Shown: positions 1 to 13,200 of the stretch, one piece after another
Position numbering within the stretch: the stretch's first letter is position 1
Layout: the number at the start of each line of letters is the position of its first letter
NCBI GenBank assembly: GCA_963377175.1
Contig: CAUJNA010000535.1
Span: 692,001 to 756,000, forward strand
Reading direction: 5' to 3'
Length of the DNA: 64,000 nt
From: Effrenium voratum
Lineage: Eukaryota; Sar; Dinophyceae; Suessiales; Symbiodiniaceae
Made by a program: the position numbers and the translations under genes
The notes under the pieces: generated by a model
What the model was told of the DNA's origin: nothing
The model's input: the letters and a program-made list of their open reading frames with translations, nothing else
Database searches by the model: none

Positions 1-1520
1 TCCAGCTTGCACCAAAGGACATTCACACGGGTAGCATTTGGAACCCATTTGATACATTCCATTTTATTTATAGGGTCACCCAGACGGGTGTGACTTAAAC
101 TATATATGTAAGGGACTGATCCCACCAATTGTCATGTTCCTTTCGCTGTCCCTTTACACAACCCCCAAAGTTTAAACCCATTGAGTGCCATCCAAATCAA
201 CCCCTTTGTTGAAACTCATGTCAGGCATCCGCAGCGCTGGAGCAACCCGCCGCTGTGCCGCTGCTTGGCTGACTCACACACCGCCTCCTAAGATGGGTAT
301 GCTTGTCTTTGCGTCGGAGCGCTTTTTGGGGTAAAATCGAAAAGGACCACCATCTGTCTTTGCTGGGGAGCCTTCCCAATTTGGAGACAGACCCATATTC
401 GTCCTTTTTTCCATTTGTCATGTTTGGGCTGTAATGCTCAAACAGTGTCCTTCCGGCATGTTTTAAAGGGACATGTAAGGATCCTGTGTAGGTTGTATGG
501 GATTTCTTCAAATATTAGGCATTCCTCCAGCCGGTTGGTGTCATTTTCGTTCACTCTCAGGCCAGAAAGGGGCTGCCTGTTGCGAGACAGACCCAAACAA
601 CGGAGATTGAGGGACTTGCACCCAGAAAGCACAACTCCCAATCACAAAGACGGCATGTCGACTGAAGGCTGCTGTTGGGCAACAATTGATTCTTGTGATT
701 CTGAAGATACGTTAATGGACCACTTGCGTGCTTCCTTGTAGAGGGCAATGCTTCAAATGAACGGCACCGTCAAGGGATAAGTGGCTGCTGTTGGCTCAAG
801 GGCGATCCATTTTGCGGACCTGGAGAGTGGGCCCGCATTCTGGAGGGTAAACACAGTGGTGCCCAGCTGCCATTTCATATCAAAAGGCCTAGGCACTTGG
901 AGACTTGGAGGTTGAAGGATCACTCCCACTGAATGGGGTTGGCTGTTCGAACTTGACCGAGTGCCATAGCAGTATGACTGTTTTGCTGGCATCTCGTGGT
1001 GACTTGATGTCCGTTCTGAGGCTGAGTTGTGCATTTAGTCGCTTGGCCACCTCATGCTGTGTTTTGAGTCAACACGGCCATCCCCTCGAAAGGGGTTGCT
1101 GGTTTGTTTTGTGAGTCAACCATCCAATCCCAGGAGTGAGCTTGGTTGGCGCTTTTTCGGTGGCAAGTGAAGATCCCTGAGGAGCCTCGGTGAGGCTTTT
1201 TACACTCAAGGGTGTTCTCGATCGTTCAATCGCACGCTCTGGCCGGGACGCGCAAGAAATGGTTCCGGAGTGTCCCTCAGATTTCGAAACCGCTATGTTT
1301 CCTGGAAGACCAGGTTCGACACGCCACTTTCTGAAACATTGTTGGCTTTGGTTCAACTTCATTTGCCAGCATCATGAAGTTGTTTGCCTATTCTATGCAA
1401 GCTCCCGCATTCAGTTGTACAACAAGCTCACCAGATGTAGCTCCTTTAGAATCGGATATCTTCGCATCCCTTATTTCAGGCTTTGGACTGGTTCAAACAA
1501 CTGCAGGTTTAAAGCAACAG
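1..1520. other. Sequence upstream of the LHC exons, no gene assigned
   Basis: Several short overlapping open frames on both strands, none with a recognisable domain or exon-like composition. It should contain the LHC transit-peptide exons or an intron, but I could not place them. Confidence 0.5.
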
Positions 1521-4500
1521 GACACCTGCCGATGACAGCTCCAGGTTCCTGCCGCAACCCAAGTATCGCGAGTTCATTGTCAACGTGCCGGGCGATGCGG
1601 GTTTTGATCCATTGAACCTGGCCGGGGCCCGGGCCTCAGACCAAAGAAAACCCACCCCCGGCAGCTGTGACCCATGTGCTTTTGTTGGGACCCGACTTGG
1701 TTGTGGAGGGAAACCATATTTGAAGGAAGAACACTGTTTTCGAAACACACTAAACATGTATTTGTCACTAAACTAAAGCTGGCTTGTCGCTGAACAACAG
1801 GAAGTCCTTTCAGTTTTTGTATATTCCTGGACATACTCACACATCCTCCAAAGCCTTTAAGCTTTTGGAACGCCAGGAGCACGACTTTAAGCACGGTGTC
1901 AACAGTTGATGTTTTACTTCCCACCTGGATTGGCCCATGCCTTCATGTCTCTAAGGACTTGGCTACCTTCCGATGGATGCAAGAGGCGGAGCTGAGACTC
2001 AGCTCAAAGCCAAAGGCCACTCTTGCACTGAACTTTGCCCCTCAAGGACCCCACTTTTTTGTTTGCCTCTTCTCCGGTTCTACGTGATTTCCGGCACGGG
2101 AACCCTCTCTTGCGGTTCGGCTTAAATGGGCTACCGGGTAGCTGTCTGGTGGGTTTGCGTAGGCAAGACCCTTTTCCCCTGCCAAAAGTACTCCTGGTTC
2201 TTGGGTGACTACTCCTGGCGTCTTCCGCCGCTTTTGTCTTTTGCCCACTGACTCGTGGACAAATAGCGTGATCGAGCGACGAAACGGGCCTCAAAAGGAC
2301 GGTTATATCGCAGGGGGGTTACCCTAAATTATTCGGGTTTGTCTTTTGTTAAGGTATCCTTTTGGACTTGGTGTCGATCAAAACCGGCAAAGAGCCACGC
2401 GTATCGCATGGTGTCACTCATTTTGCGGGTTGCATCTCCCGCCGTGGCCTGTCTCACCGAGGAAGCACTCGCGGATCGCCATGACCTGCGTGGTGCTGTG
2501 GCCGCTCTCAGAGATGGACCTAGGGACTATGGACCTCGAAGGCGCCGATCCAAATCCGCTGGATGACTTCATCCCTACTGTTAAATAGCGAGCTCACCGA
2601 TTCGGGGGGTTTTGACCGGAGAAAGGTCCGAAACTTGGGGATCCCGAAATTCAGCTTCTGGAGTTATTCAGAAAAAATGCAGATGTTTGGGCTAGAAACA
2701 CTCCCTTTGCGATAGGCAGCCGGGTAGATGACTTTTAGTGCCAGGTTTTGACTGTGACCAACTGTGACCTTTGGCATGTTTGCATTGTGTATGCAAGTCG
2801 TGCACGGTTTGTGCGTGTTGTGTTTTCCAATGTCAAGAACGTTGCCCCAAGGATGACCCATTGTTCATGTTTAGGTTTCTTGGGCTTTATGTCCCGCCAC
2901 ATTCCTTTGAACCCCCTCTTTCCATCCATGACTATGCCCCGCTTCTTGTTCAAAGGATTCAAAGGATTGCAACAGCGTCCGTTAAAGTCAATGCGCACAC
3001 TCCTGTCTTAATGATCTACTAGTAGAATTTGTTGGGGAATGCTTCTTGAACCTTCTCCAAAATGCCAACATTTCCAACTGGTTCTTCAACTCCGGGTTGG
3101 GCCAGTTTGGCCACGCTCCCGTTTCTTCCGGTTTGGATTTGCCTTTTGGTTTATGTTGGACTGGGTCTTTTGAATGGCCAGGCTCCCTGTGGTTCTGGGG
3201 GTAACTTCCCCATTCTTTCCAGGGATCCTTCTCTCCAGAACACCCAAAACTCCGAAAAGTCGGGAAGCAAACCGCTCTTCTTTTGGAACCTTTTTGGTAT
3301 TAAAGGGAACTGCAGAACCCCAACAAACATGCAGTCCTCATGGTGAAAAGTCCCACACTTCACGGTGTTTGCTTGCGACACCGGAGACCCATGGGGGTGT
3401 TACTCGGCTTCGGGTGGTATCCAGGCTCCTTGGAGAGCCCATTGGGCTGGGTTCTGGGCGTGGCCTCGATGGGCCTGGCCATGACGGAGCTCTCCAAGAC
3501 GCCGGAGTCCCCGCCGGGCTTCTACGGCTTCGACCCCCTGAATTTGAAGGACAGTCCTGGATTTGCTGAACCGGATTTCTGGTGTTGAAATGGGTATGAA
3601 TACTAGGTCCCCCAGCAGTGCCCTTTTACCGTTTATTTTTTGGGGGAGGGTTCCCCTACTAAAATAGACTACAGAAAAAAAGGGTACCCTTATTCTATCC
3701 TCCCTGCTGGAGGACCTAGAATATATCAACAAGGGCCCTTTGGTGGACATCATTTGGGGATTCACCAATCACTGAGTTGGTTTGTTGATTTCACTGTAGT
3801 TCTTGTTTGACGGTTTTTCTTTTAGAGAGAACACAAAAACCTGTTCTACATATTGAGGTTCACCACATGACTGGTCAAAAGCACAAAACCGGAGTTTGAA
3901 GACTCCGATCTAGCTGCCTGGCTTACCTAATACGTCCAGACAATGTATATTGGGTGTGCAACATCAACCCTTATATTTTGCAAATACCGAATGGCATTGG
4001 TATCCCTTCTTGTAGTTGCGTCACATCGCGGGGGATTGCGGACTACGTAGGACTAGGAATGCCCCATTTGGAACAACCCAGCTACAGTGAGGGCCAAAAT
4101 AGCTGGAGTGGGTTGTGGGGCAATCTACCGCCAGTTTGAGTCATGATAGGAGCAACATTATAATTATATACTTAGCCCTCGAGCGCTCAAAGTGGTTCCC
4201 CTTTGATTTCCTGGCTTGTCCCTTGTTGGGGAACAACTATTTATGTGAGATACCAAACTATTTGAAAAACTGATTTTTCCACAAGGGGACCCGTTTCTTG
4301 TGAACCTCCAAGCTGTGCATTCCAAAAGGAAGAATGGAGGCCAAAGAATTGGTTTGGGTGTGGAAAGACGCGTTATCCTTACTGTTCCAGACTTCTTTGA
4401 AGTGAGAAAGTAGTCATAGGCCCCCTTTTCCAGACAGGTACCCTCAACAATGGGGATCAGTACTTTGATTGAACAGGGGTCTCCATATTAATATATATAT

Positions 4501-4786
4501 ATATATTATATATATATTTATATATATCGGCAGATTCCACCATCACCTGTTTGGGCCTTTTCAAGTGCATGTCCTTTTGGGCTGATGTTTGCTTTCGGGT
4601 CTTTCTAGGGTTTTTCCTTGCGGCCATGCTTTTGCCATGGACGTCCAATGGCTTGAGGACTTCGAGCTGCCCATGGCCCGCTGGCTCCCGGTGGGCCGGC
4701 ACTGGACCTCGGAGGCGGAGCTGAAGCACGGGCGCCTGGCCATGCTGGCGGCGCTGGCCTTCGCGGTCCTGGAGATCACCACCAAG
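1521..4786 (+). CDS. Light-harvesting chlorophyll-binding protein (LHC superfamily), four exons, 5' and 3' ends not defined
   Basis: Thylakoid antenna protein of the chlorophyll a/c (dinoflagellate) type. It would bind chlorophyll and carotenoid and pass excitation energy to the photosystems. Seen: exon I about 1521-1624 reads FLPQPKYREF then PGDAGFDPLNLA, the motif preceding helix 1. Exon II, 2462 to about 2578, opens with KHSRIAM and continues VVLWPLSEM, which is helix 1. Exon III, 3425 to about 3570, holds helix 2 (GWVLGVASMGLAM) and a second pre-helix motif, GFYGFDPLNLK. Exon IV, 4658-4786, has EAELKHGRLAMLAALAFAV, helix 3 with the chlorophyll-ligating ExxHxR pattern. The order matches one three-helix LHC. 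The ligating Glu of helix 1 would be encoded just upstream of exon II. The transit peptide and the last C-terminal residues were not found. Dinoflagellate LHCs can be polyproteins, so further units cannot be excluded. Exon ends are estimated from frame and AG|G acceptors. The intron after exon III carries a short inverted-repeat element. Confidence 0.82.
3603..3719. mobile_element. Short inverted-repeat element, family A, copy 1 (LHC intron)
   Basis: 117 bp with 13-bp terminal inverted repeats: it starts CTAGGTCCCCCAG and ends CTGGAGGACCTAG. The interior shares AGTGCCCTTTTA, GGTTCCCCTACTA and AGGGTACCCTTAT with the other copies. It is non-coding and MITE-like. It lies just after LHC exon III. 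Confidence 0.8.
4484..4527. repeat. TA microsatellite
   Basis: About 44 bp of TA-rich repeat upstream of LHC exon IV. Shorter TA runs occur at about 14.92, 17.90, 18.75, 24.91 and 53.88 kb. Confidence 0.85.
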
Positions 4787-7749
4787 GCGGATGCGCGGGT
4801 CGACCGGGGTGGCCCGGGTGTGTCGCAGGGGTCACAGGGCGGTGAAGGCCGGCACGGGTAGCGAGATCTCTAGGGGTTGATTCTCCATTCTTTTCAACCA
4901 CCGTTCTTTGCAAAAACCAGCTACTTTCCTGGGTTTCCGGCGGTTTTTGTAGACAAAAGGATCCCTGAAAAGAATGGGGAAGGTACCCCTACAACATCCA
5001 TTTGTTTTTCAGAGGTCGTGGCTGTTGGTGTCGCGGGTGCTACCCCCTTCACGGCTTCTTCTGGTTCAGATGTCGTTTCACCCTTGTAGGTGAGAACCAT
5101 GGTCGCCTGGTCAGGTTTCACTATGGTTTGTGGGTTTTAGGAGATACCTGGTTCTGTGATACCAACGGGATTGCCCTGAAAAGTATTAAAGTAGTCACGA
5201 TTGTAGGTTTCACCCATAGGTTTCACCCTGCTAGGGTATCCTCCAGAAATATGATATACTTTCGCGGTTGACTAAATACGACTAATAGCTTGAGCATCAT
5301 ATGCTCGGTGTACCGCAGAGTTGGGCCACGTGAAGGTAGGACCTCTGTGGCTATGAATGCTGCATGGGAAACACCCTCAGGCTTTACACTGCAGGGCCAA
5401 TGGCCCCAGGTGGCATCATTTTTGCTGGGTCTTTGGCGCTTATGAGACGACCAGGGCTCCATATATCTAGGAAGCGTGTAGATGATTTCTGGGCATTTTT
5501 AGGCCTGTGTGTGATTCTTCTGCGTGTGCTTGCACTGACCAAAACTGGAGGATTGCGGATTTTTGAAGCATGGCAGGGTTCCAGAGGCAGCCTGAGATGT
5601 GCCTGCACAATGTGGCTCGGACAAGAGCTATGTTGACCGCATCTCCTGCGAAACCCTGTTGACCCGTTGTGAATCCTCGCGTACATCATGTTGGTGTACA
5701 GTTGATGGAACCAAACAAAATAAAGTGCCTGTGGAATTCATGGCCGCTCAAGGATCCCAAGGCTACTTGCAAGAGGTTAATGGAGCCAGTTCTTGACTCG
5801 CCTTGGAACTTATCGTGCTGTTCTCCTGTGCAAGAGCAAAGGGTTGCAAGACTTGCGGATTGGCGCTGGTGACCAGGAAGGCGATTTGTTTGTCCTCCGC
5901 ACAATTGAGGGTTGGCTTGTGCCCATCAAACAACCTGACCAAAGGCCGAGCATTCCAGCTACCATTGCGTCCATGTCGAACGCCACGTTGAGTTAACACA
6001 CCAGCGCTTAAAGCGCAACTGCAGGTACCCATCGTGAAGCAAGCACCGTTCCACTGCAACTAATTCGCTAGCTCGGAGGCTCCGGTTCCTTGCCAGTGTC
6101 AAAATTCGCTCACCTTAGCCCAAAAAGCAAACACGTCTCGTTCACGGAGTCTCAACACCCGAGCACATTTCACGCCCGAGCAGTCACCACTGTCCGAGTG
6201 GAGCTTTGCCGGGCTTAGATAGCAGCGTTTCAAGATGCACGCACGGCAACGTGGGAATGTGTCAAAATGTGCGACCCACTTTTCGGGGTTTCTTTTTCAA
6301 GGTAAGCTATTCGGGAGGGTCCCATTTTGACACATACCCATGTTTGGGCGTTGGATTGGCACCTTTTGATTTGGTGACTGAACTTCTGGTGCCAACAAGT
6401 TTGGGAGTTTGTTCTTATGCGGCGTTAATTATCTCTTTCAGGGCCTGTCTCTGGGTTTCCAGGCCCCTTGCTTGACTCGCTGCCAACGGTTCCCATTGTT
6501 TCACCTGGTTGCAGAACTAGGCGACCAAGTGATTGTCATTGCGAACGAGCATTCCCGCGCCAAAGTGACCTCCAAAGGGGAGATGTGTACCCTGGCAAGT
6601 GCCATATATGCCATCGGTTAGAACAAATGCGTTGATGGGCATTTAGCTCGCACATAAACTTGTTTTGTCTTCATTTTTTTCGGGACTCCGTTCCCCGCTC
6701 AGGCGGGCCATTTTTGTTTTGTTTTGTTGGCACTTGCGATTAGGCGGCCACTTCAATGGGTCTCACTTGGGTGCAGTTCATGGGTGAATCTGTCACTCAT
6801 GAGGGCCCTTCTGTGATCCGCAGGGCCCGTGTTCCACGGCTCGCGATGGTCCTAGCCATCACGTTCCAGAGCCACCACGGCCAATGCTCCGATGCCGCAA
6901 CCCCTCGGGACTTGCGTACACGGATTGTCTATGTGCAGCTTCTGTTTCCCGAGGGGGGGCTGGCTGGTATGGAACCGAGTCCTCGCGACTTGAACTGGGT
7001 GTTCCGAAGCACGGGGGCCCTTACATTTCCTTGGATGGTTTTAGCATCCAGCTTTAGCCATGTAAGTGCGAGTTCTGGGGTGAGGATTCCTTCGGACAGT
7101 TTCAAGCATCTTGCTGAGAAATCCATCCATTCCCGGCATGAGCAAAAAGGAAATGTCGGGGACCCAGCCTTCGGCCATGGCGCTTTGAGCTCTTTGGGTA
7201 GCGCAATGCGACTCACTCCGGACTCCGGAAGGAGAACCAAAAGCCCGCGGTGCGGGCGCCGCGCCTTTTTCAGCCCAACATGCCGGTGAATACCCAAGCA
7301 ACCAAAGGGCAAGCTCCTTTCAATTTGCTAAGGCGCAAGTCGCTTGTGCGTTGCAGTATGACGTCTAGTATTGCATATCACTGTTGAGTGGGCCGCCTAG
7401 TTTGGGAGCCCAAACATGAAAGATGTCCCCAAAACACAGCCCGCCAAAACGCAAAAGGTTTGGGTTCGGACCATCCCCAAACCTGGCTTTGCGGGTTGTC
7501 TAGCAGACCTCACCGGACTCCCCAATAAGCCTGTACCTGTAGCTGGGCTCTGAACAGACCTTTGGAGACTTGTGAGGCGCTTTGCCATGCACTCAATGCT
7601 GCCAGAAGTCGTGGCAGGCGGGCGAGAGTTGGATGCGGCTGCAGGATCAACGTTCTGATGACATCTTTGCCCTGTACGCAAATAGTGGCCCCTGGGAGGT
7701 GTTGTTGGAGAAACTGGAAACCAACCCGAAAAGAGTACCGTCAAACTAA

Positions 7750-7772
7750 ACACACACACACACACACACACA
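7750..7772. repeat. CA microsatellite
   Basis: About 23 bp of pure CA. Confidence 0.9.
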
Positions 7773-7875
7773 GACGCAACTGGTTCTTTGTTTCCTTTTG
7801 GCTTCTTTGAAAACCAAAGAGGGGACCCGGTTTTCGAGGGACCCCAATTTGAGCATTGAGCTCAAGCCAACGAAA

Positions 7876-7995
7876 TCGATGCTATGCGAGGCGTGCGGGA
7901 GGAGATCAAGGCGGCGAGTCTGGGCGGAAACGGGGGCGTGGATCCCCTGCGTGAAGCCCCAGTTGCTTGGGCAGCATTGGTGGCGCCATTAAAAT
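7876..7995 (+). CDS. Coding-like stretch, unassigned
   Basis: A GC-rich open stretch sits in otherwise lower-GC sequence, upstream of the AT exons. One frame reads GVREEIKAASLGGNGGVDPL then REAPVAWAALV, with an AG acceptor at about 7883. Composition resembles the exons elsewhere in the window, but no domain was recognised. It could be an exon of the PKS N-terminal region, the end of another gene, or chance. Confidence 0.22.
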
Positions 7996-8603
7996 TGTGA
8001 GCATCCAGCTAAGGGTGCAAGTGACAATGAGGCATATATCCAATACCATACTTCATAGGAACAGACACAACCAACCATGTGCTGGGGGTTTTCTTTCTCG
8101 TTGCCTTTGCCGCACCTCCACATCCCAGCACATCCGAACTTTGGCTTGAATGTTCCCTTAGGGTTCGCTGTTGGGGTACAGTACTTGGGGATAGCGATTG
8201 TGTAACTGTATGGCAGAGTTTTTGGTGGAGGGCACTTTTGTGTACAAACAAACCTGCAGTGTCTTAAGGGGGATTTTTGTTTTTTGCCTTTTCAGAAATT
8301 TCTTTAAATTTGGACTGGGCGCTTATTTTTTAGATCGAGGGCGTTTTTCTGAAATATGGAGGGGCTTACCCCAATTTGGGCTCAGCCCTCGCCGGGGCTC
8401 GTGCTTCCGTGCTTGACATGTTGGATTGCGCGCATGCTTCCGTCTACAAAGATGGGCAGAGCATTTTCTTTAGCAGCTTTTTGGAAAATACCACTTTCCT
8501 CAACGAATCGCGTGCGGGTTCAGCGCATCAGCAGCACTCTTTATTCCAGAAACGCAATTGGCCAGCGGCTCGTGAAATTGCACACGAAAACAAAAGCAGC
8601 CAC

Positions 8604-8660
8604 TGCCAAAACAAAGGCGGAAATTGCCGGAACAAAGGCGAAATTGCCGGAACAAACAAC
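8604..8660. repeat. 20-bp tandem repeat
   Basis: About 2.5 copies of AAATTGCCGGAACAAAGGCG. Confidence 0.8.
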
Positions 8661-10282
8661 AGCAAGCTGCAAAACTGGTTTTGGCTGACATTCGCGCCAT
8701 ATTTCTCATTCCAAATCGGCCCCTCGAACTGACAGTGCTGGCCATGAGGGGATTCAGACGGCTCTCTGGTGGAAAACAACCTGCATGCAGGAACGGCCAA
8801 TGTCGAAGAAATGGATGTCCAAATGAGCAGATCCAAATCAAAGGTTCTCACGTACAGGCTTCGAGAAGGCAGACAGACCAGGCAATGCGTCAGTGTGGCA
8901 TTGCGCTGCGAAAGCTTTTTTTGAACACGAAGGCGCTTTTGAAGAACAATGCCATTTGTTTGTGCATGTTCTCTCGAAGGCGTTTTTTCTGCATACGTGG
9001 TTGGTCCAGGAATGAGTTGTTAAGCGCATCAAGTTTGCTTCTGGTTTGGGAAGCACGCTCAAAATCCACCAAAAGCAAGGGGGCAATCCAAGCTTCCCGT
9101 GTCCTCTTGGGGAACATTGAACATTTGTCCATGGGGAGGGACTCTGGAGCCTCAAGCGTTATACATGGCCTCGCGAGATTCCGCGAGCATGGCGGACTTG
9201 TTTCCGCCGATATTTTTCAGACGGAACAGATACAGCAGGAATATCTACTGCGGAGCAGCCCCCCCCAAAAAGCGCGGGGGTTCTTGTTAGAAATTTCCGG
9301 CTGAGCGGAGTTTCTTCTACTCACCGCAAAGGAAGCACCTCCTTGAGTGATGCATATTGCCTTGGGAGTTTCCTCCATCCCTTTTGCCAAGACATCTCTT
9401 TTGCTTCACCTGATGAGGTCTCCTCGAAAACAAGGGTTTGAGGTTTGCAACTGCTTATGCAGACCAATGTGAGGCAAGCTTTTTCGATTGGAGCCCAAAC
9501 CAAAGCGCATGTGTCCTTCAACCTTTTCCCATTCCCATCCTTGACATCGAGCCCGTGTTTGGCTGTTGGGTGAGTTTCGGATATTTGTTATGGTGTTATT
9601 TCCCCCCCAACTGGTCGAAGAATTCTGAAGGACAAAATACCTCGGCTCCATTTCTTGGTTGCAGAATGCAGGAGGGCGCGTTTCGGGGCTCCAGCGAAAC
9701 TGCCGTTTCCTCATCGAATTTCTTCTCGCCAGCAGATCTCAGCCTGGCCTGCCAGGCATGTACCTTTGGGCTGCCGAAGGTTCAGTTCGCCCGTGCCCTA
9801 GTCCTCGAAAAGAGAAACTCAGAGGCAAAGTACAAATTTGGGGGGTTCTATTTTGAGACCTGGCCTTCATATAGACGCACTTGGCCGACCAAGAGGGGGT
9901 TACCACTTAATTAAACGGAGACGCCGGAGATTGCCACCGCGGTTCCTTCGCTCAAATCATGGTCTATTTGGGGGCGAGTTTCGTACGATTGTCTGCTTGT
10001 TTCAGAGTGCTTGTATTATTCAGCCTTCAGGAGCCGGAACATCCCAAAAGAACGGGAACCTACTTTTGGATGAAGGGAAACCAACAGGAAACCGAGAGTT
10101 TGATCAGTCCTCAGTTCCCGATTTTTGGACTTTGTGGTTCTGCGGTGTAGCTGCGGCCTTTGTCTGAGGCAGAGGGTGGGATGGGTGGTTTGGGGATGTG
10201 AGCCCCTCCTGTTGACATCACTTGGAGGCAAACCCCACCCAAAGCGCCAAACTCAGCCAATCGCCCGGATCCCAAGTCCGAG

Positions 10283-13200
10283 GTCTCCTGCATGACGGGA
10301 TCCTTGGCCAGCGAGGAGCTGACCACCGCAGACTACTGGCTGAGCTCCCGCCTCAATGCGTTCGCGCTCGCGGGGCCCCGTGCTGGGCAAACCGCCTTGG
10401 ATGCCCGCGTGGATGTACATACAGAATAAGTACTAGTTACTAAATCTACGTACCAATAGTGGCATTTATTGTTTGAGGGGGTATGTAAGAACGCCGCGGC
10501 GGACATTCGTTACATACCCCGTTACATACCCCGTCACGAACCCCACTGACATTTTTCGAGGGTGCTGTCTGCAGAGCAGACTTTTGCAAAGCATGCTTTT
10601 GCTGGACATGCCTGTGCAGTGTCAACTTGCAGAGAGCTTGCCCTTCAGAGAAAGAAAAGTTGGAACAGGTCGCAGGGAAGGCAAGTGTAGCGGGGGCCCT
10701 TGTTACGTAGGTATGCAATGGGGGAAGCGGTGCTAGACTGCTTGACGCTTCTCAGCGCAGCTCCATATCTCCAGCTCGAAGGTCGCAAACGTTCCCCACA
10801 AGCCGGAGAAAGGCAAACAGGGGTCGCTGCACCCGGGCTGGGGTTGTGTAAGGAAGTATGTCACAACTACGTAGCGAGGTGCAGAGATTCGTGCCGCTTG
10901 GCGCGTTGCGTGTCCATAATTGCAAAAGCGCATACATGTCAATGGAACATGTGCATATTTAGAACATGTGTGTTATATCTTATGAGGGTTGCTCAATACT
11001 GTTGGGTTTCACTCCCCAGGGAAAGATTGGCAATGGAGTTCGCGAAAGATTCCGCGTCGGTCTTTGGCTGCCGGTGCAAGTGAGCTGCGGCTACTGTGTT
11101 TGCGGGCGTACTTGAACAACTGCAACGGCGCCACAGCGCACGCTGCAAACCAAAGGGCGAAGCTAGCGTTTTCCGGGAACGGGATTGATAACCTATAAAT
11201 GTACGCAATCAGTATTTCCAGGGCTTTCCCTCTACGACGACGGCTGCATCAATCTACCTCACTTTTGCCTTTGGCTTGCCGCGGATTTCCTTTGCGATGG
11301 TTCTGTTTTGGGTCGGCTTCTTATTTCAACTTTGTGAACTGTTGCAAACTCTTCATCCAACCCATTTAGTTTGTGGGTGGCTGATATTCAGCGTAACTAG
11401 GGCAGCATTGCCTTTGGCAGTGTCAGCGTGTTCCAATGCCAACACTGAAGTTTTTTCTAATGCTAGTGTTGTCGTTACGCTCCCAATTTGCCAAACGCGG
11501 CTGTGCAAAGATCTTGGTTGTTCTTTCCCTGGACCTTTAAGCTTCATGTTTTGCGAAAATCGATCAGTGCCCACCTCTTCAGCACAAAGTGTCCTTACTT
11601 TCTGAAGGCCGAAGGCCCACCCAGCTTGGCCCTTTCAGTCGGGTAACTGGCAACATTCCACGTTGGTTCAGTCATTCCCTTTACTCGACATGACAGGAAT
11701 TGCGGCATCCACTTTGACCCTGTTTGCGAGGCCATGACACCGCCACGCCTGTGAACTTCCTGGCGGCAGCGCCCTGGCAACACGACCCTTCGGGTTGGAA
11801 ACAAAAAACGCGCACGGCACAAGGCTTGTGAATGTCTTTGTTTCTTGGCTGCCATTTGGATCTTCGATCTTCATCTGTTCGGGGGCAAACATGCATTACT
11901 TGCACGAGATGTGCTTCGAAGAGTTCTCAACCCAGAACGAGTTGAACCTTTTGACGCAGGGGGCAATCGACATACGGTTTCCTGGGGAACTTAGCGATGA
12001 TTGGGACTTAGAAGCTTCTTGGTTGCATGTTATGTCCAATCGCCAGTGACTCTCCTGTTTGTTTGGGAGTGCGAGGTAGTAGGAGAAGTGTTGTTTTCCA
12101 GGGCGCCCAGCAATATTCACACATGTCCTATTGGGGAATCGCGTACATTCGTTGGGGCCCATTGGTTTCGCGCTGCCAGCCAGCCGCAAGCCTGCGACAG
12201 GTTAGGCCCAGCATGTTGGTCTACCGTTTGGGATTGAGCTGCTTAAAATCTAAGTTCCTTGTTCCGAGGCTGAGAGCCCTAGGTAGATGTTGGATGTTCC
12301 CTTGACATATTGCAACCGATCGAAGCCAATGGTTTTAGTTTGTTGTCGTATACTGGTGCTGATTATTTGTCATGTCCCAGGAACGATCCGCAGCTCACAA
12401 TGGATGACACACTGGCATTTGTCCTGTGGCATGGCAAACCCAGAAGGGGCTGAAAACCGAGCACACCCGGCTGGGGCAAACACTTTGAATCGGATGCCTA
12501 GCGGACTAGCCCTGCACCCCGCGGCGCAGGATTTTCAGAGTTGGATTGGCCCTTGTGGGGGTTGATGCCCCATGTTGTGGTCATGAAGTCATGATTGTTT
12601 TCAAATACCCGCCGTTGCCTCAGGGTGTTTGGCTTCTTTCTGGAAGACGGATGCCGGGGAAGATTTTGGAAGTTATCCCTAGGCTTATTCGCAGTTCCCG
12701 TCATGCTAATTTGCGGTGAAGGTTGTACAAACACTTTAGCCAGAAAGAGGGAGCTTTTCACGTACTGAGCCGAAGAAGAAAAACTGCTTGTTGTGAAAAT
12801 ATTATATTCATCAACTTGGCAAGCATGCTTCTGCACAAATGATAATGAGCTTGGGGGGGGCCACACCCCTATGCGACAGTTCGTCACAAGCTGGCCATGA
12901 GTCCAATTGGAGTACTGGCGGTTGAGGGACCGAATCAAATGTAGCTGGCGCTTTGAGGAATCTGAGAGTGGTTGTCCCCTTCGGCACTGTATCCTCGGTG
13001 TACAACGACTAGGAGCACTGTGGGGGAAAGGTGAAACGGGTACACCCAATTCAGTGCCGTCTTTTCAGAGGGGGTGGGGGTCAGGTGCCATATGTTTGAT
13101 ATGCATGGCAGGTAACCAAGGGCCACCTTTTCAAAAGCACAAGATAACCGCTGGTTGCCAACCATACTGGTCACTGGAATCCGCCATGGAAAACCTGATA

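Larger units (their letters stand above)
4787..10282. other. Gap between LHC and PKS exons
   Basis: About 5.5 kb without an assignable gene. It must hold the end of the LHC gene, an intergenic region, and probably the start of the PKS, including the missing KS and AT N-terminus if they belong to this locus. Visible features are a CA microsatellite, a short 20-bp tandem repeat at about 8.6 kb, one coding-like stretch near 7.9 kb and a 226-codon open frame at 8624-9304 with no recognised motif. Confidence 0.5.

Noticed and set aside
791..800. TTGGCTCAAG, the last ten bases of the dinoflagellate spliced leader
   Set aside because: Only 10 of 22 positions match and the upstream part differs; a 10-mer is expected about once in ten windows of this size on both strands by chance.
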